From: JBBSGD01 sp038254435 | Lineage (GTDB): Bacteria > Actinomycetota > CADDZG01 > WHSQ01 | Direction: 5' to 3' | Length of the DNA: 5,776 bases | NCBI GenBank assembly: GCA_038254435.1 | Contig: JBBSGD010000095.1 | Coordinates: 1-5,776 of the forward strand | In this document: piece by piece, positions 1 through 5,489 of the stretch | Layout: each line of letters opens with the position of its first letter | How positions within the stretch are numbered: the first letter of the stretch is position 1 | Notes under the pieces: generated by a model | Told to the model about the DNA's origin: nothing | Seen by the model: the letters and a program-made list of their open reading frames with translations, nothing else | Databases searched by the model: none | Translations under genes and position numbers: made by a program

Positions 1-975
1 AGCGATGTGCCGCTCGTGTACATGACCCAGCGCAGGAAGCTCGATGCGTGGCTCGCCGGCAAAGCTGCGGAGGCCGGCGCGGACTTTCGTGATGGCCTCC
101 GAATTCGCACGATAGAGCGTACCCAGGAAGGCTTCGCGCTCCACGCCGGCTCGGATTCTTTCATGGCCTCGTATGTGGTCGGCGCCGACGGCGTAAACGG
201 TGTCACCGCCAAGCAAACGGGCCTGGGCTCAGCCGAAGTGCTCGGCGTGGCGCTGGAAGGCAACTGGCCGCTCGGCCGTCTGGACGCGGTTCGTTACCGG
301 GGCCGGGCGGTCGTCGAGATCGGCACGGTGCCGGGCGGGTACGGATGGGTCTTCCCCAAGGGCGATCACGTCAACTTCGGCGTCGGAGGATGGACGTTGC
401 AGGGCAAGGGCCTGCGAGGCCACCTCGCTGCGCTGTGCCTGCGCCACGGCGTGCGCAGCGACGAGCTGAGCGACGTGCGCGGCTACAGGCTTCCCACCCG
501 CAACCCGCACGTACCGCTCGGCCATGGGCGCGCGCTGCTGGTAGGGGATGCGGCGGGCCTTGTCGATCCTCTTACAGGGGACGGGATCTACGAGGCGTTC
601 GTGAGCGCCAACTTCGCTGCCGAAGCGGTGACGTCTGCGCTGCACGCGGGCAACGGCGGCCCGGCGGATTACGACGCGGCGATCAGGCATGCCCTCGCCG
701 GGCCCGCGGCCGCATCGTGGGACGCAAAGCTCTTTCTCGAAAGGTGGCCTGGTCTCGTCATGAGGGCCTTGCACCGCCGCTTCGTGTGGAAGATCGCAGA
801 GCGCGTCATAACCGGTCCGGTGCACGAAGCCGGCAGCGCCTCCTGCGCCCTGGTCCTAGCCCAGCGCGCCATGCCGGCGGTGTCGGCTCTCGTTGGGGGC
901 CCGGGCCGCGATTTCCGGCGCTCCGGCTCGCTTACCCGGCAAGGTAATCCGCAAGGCGCGCCGCCAGGGCCATGA
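1..975 (+). CDS. Geranylgeranyl reductase family FAD-dependent oxidoreductase, 5'-partial
   Basis: The reading frame is open from base 1 to the TGA at 973-975 (324 codons visible). The Rossmann N-terminus with the FAD GxGxxG motif is missing, so the gene starts before the window. Visible family marks, in order, are YMTQRRKLDAWL near the left edge, GADG at 181-192, GYGWVFPKGDHVNFGVGGW from 337, and the second FAD motif VGDAAGLVDPLTGDGI at 541-588. This order is typical of geranylgeranyl reductases and related PHBH-fold flavoproteins, which reduce isoprenoid double bonds in lipids, quinones or chlorophyll side chains. The actual substrate cannot be told; in a non-phototroph, menaquinone or another polyprenyl group is a reasonable inference. 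After roughly 300 visible codons the protein ends in a Gly/Pro/Arg-rich tail that lies antisense to the end of the convergent GMC gene. The tail looks unconserved and may reflect loss of an earlier stop. Confidence 0.88.
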   Translation, partial: SDVPLVYMTQRRKLDAWLAGKAAEAGADFRDGLRIRTIERTQEGFALHAGSDSFMASYVVGADGVNGVTAKQTGLGSAEVLGVALEGNWPLGRLDAVRYRGRAVVEIGTVPGGYGWVFPKGDHVNFGVGGWTLQGKGLRGHLAALCLRHGVRSDELSDVRGYRLPTRNPHVPLGHGRALLVGDAAGLVDPLTGDGIYEAFVSANFAAEAVTSALHAGNGGPADYDAAIRHALAGPAAASWDAKLFLERWPGLVMRALHRRFVWKIAERVITGPVHEAGSASCALVLAQRAMPAVSALVGGPGRDFRRSGSLTRQGNPQGAPPGP

Positions 976-2548
976 TCGTGAGCGCGGGGTTGGCGCTTCC
1001 CTGTGTGGGCAGCACACTGCCGTCTGCGATGTAGAGGTTGTCGATGGCGAAACTGCGCTGGTTGCGGTCGACGACCCCGAGTGAGGCGCTCGCCGCCATG
1101 CGGCATCCGCCGACGAGGTGCGCGTAACGATCGATGGCGACGGTCTCCTGCGCCCCGGCCGCCTGGAGTATCCCTTCCATCTTGCCTTTGGCCGCCGCCG
1201 TGAGCTTCTTGTCGTTGGCGCCAATCGAGTAGTGAAAGTGGGCGACGGGCAGGCCGTGGCGGTCCTTCTCGGAAGCGAGCGTGACCCTGTTGCCCGGGCG
1301 CGGCAGATACTCGCAGAGAGACCCGATGGTCGTCCAATGAACGTAGTCGCGCATGTACTCGCGCAGAACACCTCCCCAGTGGCCTTCGGCCGCTACGTGC
1401 TCCGCCCACGTGATGGGCAACGGGGAAACGCACTGGATCGAGTAGCCGCGCTTGTAATCGGCCCGTGGATCGGTCTCGTAGAAGTCTTCGCTCGAGACCT
1501 CCGGCGGCGGCGCCTTGTACATACGAACCTCTTCGTCGAAACGGCCCGCCACCTGGGTCGCTCCTTGAACCATGACGTAGCGACCGACCTGATCTTCGTC
1601 GTTGAGGAGCCCCTTGGGCCAGTGGCTCGAGGCTGAGTTCAGCAGAAGACGGGGTGTCTCTATCGAGTAGCCCGCGATTGCCACCGAGCGGGCGCGCTGA
1701 AAGCGCTCGGCTCCGTCTTTGAAGTACGTGACTCCCGTCGCGCGCCCATCGGGCCCAGTCTCGACGCGCGCGACCATGCAATCTGGTCTGACCTCGGCGC
1801 CGTGAGCCAGCGCGTCGGGCACGTGGGTGATCAGGGTCGACGCCTTGGCGTTGACCTTGCAGCCCTGAATGCAGAAGCCGCGGTAGATGCAGTGCGGGCG
1901 GTTGCCGAAGCGGCCGTTGACGATGGCGACGGGGCCGACCCTCATCTTGATGCCGAGCTTGGCTGCACCCCGGATGGTGACGAGGCCCGCTCCGCTGACG
2001 GGGTGAGGAGACTGCGGATAACGGTGGGGATCGCCCCACGGCCAGTATTGACCCGCTACCGGAAGCTCTTCCTCGATGAGCTCGTAGTAAGGCCTCAGCT
2101 CCTCGTAGGAGATGGGCCAGTCGGCGCCTACGCCATCGAGCGAGTCAGTGTGAAAGTCAGAAGGGTGAAAGCGTGGCGTGTAACCGGCATAGTGAACGGT
2201 CGACCCGCCGACACCGCGTCCGGAGTTGTTGGACCCCAGGGGGACGGGATTTTGACCGCCGATGACGCGCGGCTCCGTCCAGTAGAGATGACTCGAGCCG
2301 GCTTCGTCGCTGACCCAGTCCTTGTCGGGATCCCAAAAAGGGCCCGCATCCAATGCAACTACCTTCCAACCGCGCCTGGCCAGTCGCTGTGTCAGGACGC
2401 CGCCTCCGGCCCCGCAGCCGACGATGACCATGTCGACCTCGTCGTCGTCGGCGAAGCGCCGCATGTCGTTCCGCAAGCCGTGGTTGGTCCGTGTGCCGTC
2501 ATTGGGGAGCAGCCAGGCCGACTCGTTGCGTTCCTTGACGCGGCTCAC
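932..2548 (-). CDS. GMC family oxidoreductase, catalytic flavin subunit of a gluconate dehydrogenase-like complex
   Basis: Predicted flavin dehydrogenase of 538 residues that would oxidise an alcohol or sugar hydroxyl. The FAD Rossmann motif VIVGCGAGGG is at residues 41-50 and the second FAD-binding stretch GRGVGGSTVHYAG at 110-122. The C-terminal GMC block has the likely catalytic His477 (in AHLVGGCRM) and Asn520 (in PTQGSANPALT), after NLYIADGSVLP. The usual 'G-x-DP' after the RM is replaced by AASAS. Cys220, Cys226 and Cys230 form a C-x5-C-x3-C group followed by NAKAS, placed like the iron-sulfur cysteines of FAD-glucose dehydrogenase catalytic subunits. There is no signal peptide. The chosen GTG start overlaps the upstream TGA as GTGA, which suggests translational coupling; a GAAGG lies about 12 nt upstream. 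An ATG at codon 29 is the alternative, but its ribosome site is weak. The substrate is unknown; the link to subunit 3 places it in the gluconate/sugar dehydrogenase branch of GMC proteins. Confidence 0.93.
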   Translation of the reverse strand: MSRVKERNESAWLLPNDGTRTNHGLRNDMRRFADDDEVDMVIVGCGAGGGVLTQRLARRGWKVVALDAGPFWDPDKDWVSDEAGSSHLYWTEPRVIGGQNPVPLGSNNSGRGVGGSTVHYAGYTPRFHPSDFHTDSLDGVGADWPISYEELRPYYELIEEELPVAGQYWPWGDPHRYPQSPHPVSGAGLVTIRGAAKLGIKMRVGPVAIVNGRFGNRPHCIYRGFCIQGCKVNAKASTLITHVPDALAHGAEVRPDCMVARVETGPDGRATGVTYFKDGAERFQRARSVAIAGYSIETPRLLLNSASSHWPKGLLNDEDQVGRYVMVQGATQVAGRFDEEVRMYKAPPPEVSSEDFYETDPRADYKRGYSIQCVSPLPITWAEHVAAEGHWGGVLREYMRDYVHWTTIGSLCEYLPRPGNRVTLASEKDRHGLPVAHFHYSIGANDKKLTAAAKGKMEGILQAAGAQETVAIDRYAHLVGGCRMAASASLGVVDRNQRSFAIDNLYIADGSVLPTQGSANPALTIMALAARLADYLAG

Positions 2549-3189
2549 TTGCGCTTGAGCCCTTCGATTCGCTGTGCCCAGGGCACCGGGTCGCGGGGAT
2601 GTTCCTCACGCTCCTCCCACGGCTCCAGTTTGTCCAGGCCGAGGTTCTTGTAGCCGCGCGGATAGGCAGGCCCTCCAAAGCCGATCTCGTTCCACGCCCA
2701 CGGGTGTGCATAGAACGCGGCAAGGCCGTAGCGCGTCCACAGCTCCCAAATGGCGGGCAGCGAGTGCCACTCGTCCGCAGTCCGCACCCGCTCCAGAAGC
2801 TCTTCTTGCAGATATCTGTCCAGGTCACAGAAGGGAGTGCCGCGACTGCTCGAGGCGTCTTCGTCGAGCCCCGCGAAGGATCGCTTGAAAGCCTCCCCGT
2901 CCTCGGGCATGGTGTCGCGGTGGAACCCGTCGGTTACGCCTTCGGCGAGCCGCCCGTCGATCACCTCGAAGACGGGCACCTTCGGCTCTTCGTCTTGGCC
3001 GAGGAGCCGGTCAAACAGCGACCGGCCGCAGGCTTCCTCTTGGGGGGTGAAGAACCTAAGTGGTGGTGGAGGCGCCAAGCGGGCGAGCACCACCCCTTTG
3101 GTGACGTCGTCCCAGGTGGGCGATTGCCCGAGGACGTCGTAGCCGGGAAAACGGACGTTGTCGCCGGGTGTCTGGCCACTTGCCCCCAC
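2545..3189 (-). CDS. Gluconate 2-dehydrogenase subunit 3 family protein
   Basis: Small-subunit protein of 214 residues that would partner the GMC protein encoded directly downstream. The family is recognised by the N-terminal FFTPQEE (about residues 46-52), the standard opening of the fold, and the C-terminal AFYAHPWAWNEIGFGG run continuing into PAYPRGYKNL (about 158-183). In known membrane dehydrogenases this subunit stabilises the flavoprotein and carries a Tat signal that exports the pair. Here the first 45 residues show no twin-arginine motif and no hydrophobic core, which is unusual. The GTG at 3187-3189 is chosen because GAGAGGAC sits about 9 nt upstream, just inside the end of the preceding gene. 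The frame stays open upstream to an ATG at 3475-3477, but that stretch is antisense-like filler overlapping the membrane-protein gene. The gap to that gene is 5 bp. A PPPP run is at about residues 40-43. Confidence 0.9.
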   Translation of the reverse strand: MGASGQTPGDNVRFPGYDVLGQSPTWDDVTKGVVLARLAPPPPLRFFTPQEEACGRSLFDRLLGQDEEPKVPVFEVIDGRLAEGVTDGFHRDTMPEDGEAFKRSFAGLDEDASSSRGTPFCDLDRYLQEELLERVRTADEWHSLPAIWELWTRYGLAAFYAHPWAWNEIGFGGPAYPRGYKNLGLDKLEPWEEREEHPRDPVPWAQRIEGLKRK

Positions 3190-3194
3190 GCGTC

Positions 3195-3665
3195 TCAGTC
3201 CTCTCGCCGCAAGACCGACGCGAGAAGGCCCATGCCGCCCACCGTCGTGAACAGCAGCGGGGCAAACAAAGGTGGTCCCATCTCGGCGTTGTAACGGGCC
3301 ATCTTCCAGCCACCCGGGCGTTGCGAGATCCCGCGCGCGTGAAGATAGGTTCCCTGCACTCCATTGAGCACAACGAGCGCCGATGCCACCGGAAGGGCGG
3401 TCTTGGCGACCCGCTTGTTGAAAACCCCGCCGAGTGCCGCGAGCGCTGCAAAGGGCGTGAGGCTGACGGGTACCCACATCATCTTGTTCGAGAAGCTGGC
3501 ACGGTCGTGCTCGAGCCAGATCTCGGCGCCGGTAACGATAGCCGCTCCGGCCGTCAGAGCCGACAACGAGCGCTCGAACTTTCCGTGCTCTACGTCGTAG
3601 ATGAAGTGGTCGATTCCGCTAACCGGTTTGACCGGCCGGCGTTTGCGGGCAAAGGGCAGCTTCAT
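3195..3665 (-). CDS. Four-helix membrane protein of unknown family, first gene of the dehydrogenase operon
   Basis: Protein of 156 residues that I cannot assign to a named family. Hydrophobic segments at about residues 33-51, 62-82, 86-106 and 130-152 suggest four membrane helices. The N-terminus is basic (KLPFARKRRPVK), consistent with a cytoplasmic start. Between helices 3 and 4 lies a polar loop, YLHARGISQRPGGWKMARYN, leading into the notable helix start EMGPPLFAPLLF. His20, His27, His53 and His109 could be ligands, but nothing proves it. The start is ATG 3663-3665, with GGAG 6 nt and AAGGA about 11 nt upstream; the same frame is open further upstream to 3770 but reads as low-complexity Arg/Pro. 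It sits 5 bp before the subunit-3 gene, in the place where relatives encode a cytochrome c or membrane partner. An anchor or quinone-linked role for the dehydrogenase is therefore an inference from position alone. Confidence 0.82.
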   Translation of the reverse strand: MKLPFARKRRPVKPVSGIDHFIYDVEHGKFERSLSALTAGAAIVTGAEIWLEHDRASFSNKMMWVPVSLTPFAALAALGGVFNKRVAKTALPVASALVVLNGVQGTYLHARGISQRPGGWKMARYNAEMGPPLFAPLLFTTVGGMGLLASVLRRED

Positions 3666-3718
3666 CCGGGGCTCCGTCCTTGTTGGTGGTGATTCTCTTG
3701 TTGTGGGCGATCCTCTTC

Positions 3719-3748
3719 GGTATATCTCCCCGCGCCGCCTTGGTGCAA
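3719..3748 (-). promoter_or_regulatory. Candidate sigma-70-like promoter for the membrane protein/dehydrogenase operon
   Basis: On the minus strand, TTGCAC (3743-3748) and TATACC (3719-3724) are separated by 18 bp, about 54 bp before the operon's ATG. The -10 matches the consensus at four of six positions and the -35 at three of six. It is the only A/T-rich hexamer pair in the gap after the ABC-F stop. Support is weak; the operon could also be read through from the ABC-F gene. Confidence 0.3.
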
Positions 3749-3762
3749 AACGCCGCGCCGCC
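3730..3762. repeat. Pair of 10-bp direct repeats around the operon promoter candidate
   Basis: CCGCGCCGCC occurs at 3730-3739 and again at 3753-3762 on the plus strand, 23 bp start to start. One copy lies in the spacer of the candidate promoter and the other just upstream of its -35. Paired sites like this can be operators, but in DNA this rich in GC a chance match is plausible. Confidence 0.3.
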
Positions 3763-3776
3763 CGGGACACCGGAAG

Positions 3777-5366
3777 TTATGCAAGGGCAACGAGATCGAG
3801 GAGGTCATCGCTCCAATAGTCGAGGTCTCCTTCGGGCATCATGACGACGCGATCCGGTTGCAGCGTGCGTACGAAGGACGCGTCGTGGCTGACGATCACC
3901 ATGGCTCCCGGCCACGCTCCGAGTGATTCTCCCACCGCCACGAGAGAGGGAGGATCGAGGTTGTTGGTGGGCTCGTCGAGTAGCAGGAGATTGTGGCGAC
4001 CGGCAACGAGTTGAGCGAGCGCAAGCTTCGTCTTCTCGCCTCCCGACAGCGTGCCGGCGTCCTGAAAGGCCTTCTCTCCGGTGAGCCCGAACATCCCCAG
4101 CAGGGCGCGCTGCTGCTGCTGGGGAGCACTCGATTGAGAGGCCATGTGCCACAGCAGGTCGTGCCCGGCTTCAATGCCCTCGTGCTCTTGTGCGTAGTAG
4201 CCGAGCGACGCGTGAAGACCAAGCCGAGCGCTGCCCTCGTCGGGCTCGATCAGCCCGGCAAGCACTTTGAGAAGCGAGGTCTTTCCCGCTCCGTTCAGCC
4301 CCATGATGAGCACCCGCTCTCCTCGGGCGATATCGAACCTCACGTTCGCAAAGACCGGCGCCCCTCCGTAACCCTTGGACAGGCCCTGGACGTCGAGAAC
4401 GACTTCGGCGGCACGGGGGGGCTCGGGGAAGCGCAGCTTCAGCGACCTCTCGGCGCGTACCTCCTTGACCGCGCCGGCTCGAAGACGCTCGACGCGCGAA
4501 TCGATGGTTCGAGCGGTGCGGGCGCGCTTCTGTGTTTGATGGCGCATGGCGTCGGCGAGCGAGCTGAGCCGCTTGATCTCCGCCTGCTGGCGCGCCCCGA
4601 GGCGGGCGGTGCGCTCCTCGTGCTTCTTGCGCGCCACCCGGTACTGCGAGTAGGTGCCTTTGTATTCGTTCAGTCCGGCCTGATCGAGATGCAGCACGCG
4701 GGTGATGGCTTCGTCGAGCAAGACGATGTCGTGGCTGACGACGAGGAGAGCCCCGCGGTAGGAGCGCAGGAACTTCGCGAGCCATGCCTTGGCATCGTTG
4801 TCGAGGTGGTTGGTCGGTTCGTCGAGCAGCAGGAGATCGCTGCCTGCGAACAGTATGCGGGCCAGGTCAACGCGGCGCCGCTCGCCTCCCGAGAGGGCGG
4901 ACACGGCAAGGTCGAGGCGGTCGGGGCCCAGTCCCAACCCCGCGCCGATACGCCGCGCCTCGGCATCGGATGCATACCCGCCGGAGCCGCGGAAGCGTTC
5001 CTCCGCCCGCGAGAACTTCGCAACGTTGCTGGGGCTGGGGTGCTCCTCCAGCCTTACCCGGAGCTTCTCGAGACGTTCACTCGCTTGATCCAGGCCCCGG
5101 CCCGCGATTATGTGCCCAACGGCAGTGGCGCCGGGGCCGGCCGCAGAGCGCCGCGGGTCCTGACTCAGGTAGCCCAATCTGCCCGCTTTCCTCACCACGC
5201 CGGAGAGACGGGGAGCCTCTCCGGCCAGGACCTTGAGAAGGCTGGTCTTGCCGGCCCCGTTGTTGCCCACGAGGCCTACCTTGTCGCCGGCACGCAGGGA
5301 GAAGGAGGCAGACTTGACCACGTCCTTGCCTCCGACCTCTACGGACAGATCGCTAACGATGAGCAT
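3777..5366 (-). CDS. ABC-F family ATPase, predicted ribosome-associated translation factor
   Basis: Soluble protein of 529 residues with two ABC ATPase domains and no membrane segments, as in the ABC-F family, whose members bind near the ribosomal E site and act in translation or antibiotic protection. Domain 1 has Walker A GNNGAGKT (34-41), signature LSGGE (158-162), Walker B LLLLDEPTNHLD (178-189, Glu183) and switch SHD (211-213). A charged Arg/Lys-rich linker (about 240-315) joins domain 2, with Walker A GLNGAGKT (356-363), signature LSGGE (440-444), LLLLDEPTNNLD (460-471, Glu465) and SHD (493-495). Both ATPase sites look intact. There is no long C-terminal extension; the protein ends in DYWSDDLLDLVALA. 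The ATG at 5364-5366 has GGGGGAAG about 8 nt upstream. Housekeeping or resistance roles cannot be separated by sequence alone. A drug-resistance role is not supported by neighbours, as no biosynthetic or efflux genes are seen. Confidence 0.95.
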   Translation of the reverse strand: MLIVSDLSVEVGGKDVVKSASFSLRAGDKVGLVGNNGAGKTSLLKVLAGEAPRLSGVVRKAGRLGYLSQDPRRSAAGPGATAVGHIIAGRGLDQASERLEKLRVRLEEHPSPSNVAKFSRAEERFRGSGGYASDAEARRIGAGLGLGPDRLDLAVSALSGGERRRVDLARILFAGSDLLLLDEPTNHLDNDAKAWLAKFLRSYRGALLVVSHDIVLLDEAITRVLHLDQAGLNEYKGTYSQYRVARKKHEERTARLGARQQAEIKRLSSLADAMRHQTQKRARTARTIDSRVERLRAGAVKEVRAERSLKLRFPEPPRAAEVVLDVQGLSKGYGGAPVFANVRFDIARGERVLIMGLNGAGKTSLLKVLAGLIEPDEGSARLGLHASLGYYAQEHEGIEAGHDLLWHMASQSSAPQQQQRALLGMFGLTGEKAFQDAGTLSGGEKTKLALAQLVAGRHNLLLLDEPTNNLDPPSLVAVGESLGAWPGAMVIVSHDASFVRTLQPDRVVMMPEGDLDYWSDDLLDLVALA

Positions 5367-5390
5367 GACGACATCTTCCCCCGTGGGCGA

Positions 5391-5408
5391 GGAACCTGAA
5401 GCGGTTCC
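5391..5408. promoter_or_regulatory. Perfect inverted repeat in the leader of the ABC-F gene
   Basis: GGAACC (5391-5396) and GGTTCC (5403-5408) form perfect 6-bp arms around a 6-nt loop. In minus-strand RNA one G-U pair can be added. It lies 24 nt upstream of the ABC-F start codon, so it could be an operator or a leader hairpin just before the ribosome-binding site. There is no following U-run, so it is not an intrinsic terminator. Confidence 0.35.
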
Positions 5409-5452
5409 CGGCCGTGGCGGGCCATTTACCCTGAATACGTAGTTGAAGTCCC

Positions 5453-5481
5453 TTGTCCGGATCGCCGGGGCTCACTAACGT
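5453..5481 (+). promoter_or_regulatory. Candidate promoter for a leaderless transcript of the secreted-protein gene
   Basis: TTGTCC (5453-5458) and TAACGT (5476-5481) are 17 bp apart. The second hexamer fits the TANNNT form of actinobacterial -10 elements and ends 8 nt before the GTG at 5490. Transcription would then start at or next to the start codon. This matches the lack of any Shine-Dalgarno sequence there. Confidence 0.4.
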
Positions 5482-5489
5482 GGGCCCTC

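Noticed and set aside
898..962. GC palindromes GGCCCGGGCC (898-907) and GGCGCGCC (955-962) near the convergent gene ends
   Set aside because: They lie in coding sequence, have no loop or U-run, and are expected at this GC content; not called as a bidirectional terminator.
669..2039. Long open frame on the minus strand inside the GMC gene (456 codons)
   Set aside because: It lies in another frame of the GMC gene, is rich in Arg/Gly/Pro/Ser without domains, and continues into the antisense of the reductase.
1802..2653. Open frame on the plus strand opposite the GMC and subunit-3 genes (283 codons)
   Set aside because: It spans the junction of two well-supported genes on the other strand and shows no motif or ribosome site.
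3190..3477. N-terminal extension of the subunit-3 protein to an upstream ATG (96 extra residues)
   Set aside because: It would overlap the membrane-protein gene almost entirely, and the extension is low-complexity. The GTG at 3187-3189 has a good ribosome site and gives a normal family length.
3666..3770. N-terminal extension of the membrane protein (35 extra residues)
   Set aside because: The extra residues are Arg/Pro/Thr-rich with no conserved look and run across the promoter candidate, while the ATG at 3663-3665 has GGAG at proper spacing.
3763..3776. Possible terminator after the ABC-F gene (CCGG...CCGG pairing followed by GTTTTG)
   Set aside because: The stem is only 4 bp and the T-run of 4 is not adjacent to it, so it does not meet the form of an intrinsic terminator.
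3993..5399. Long open frame on the plus strand across the ABC-F gene (468 codons)
   Set aside because: It is antisense to an intact ABC-F protein with all motifs, has no recognisable family features and an Arg/Gly/Ala-rich composition typical of GC-driven shadow frames.
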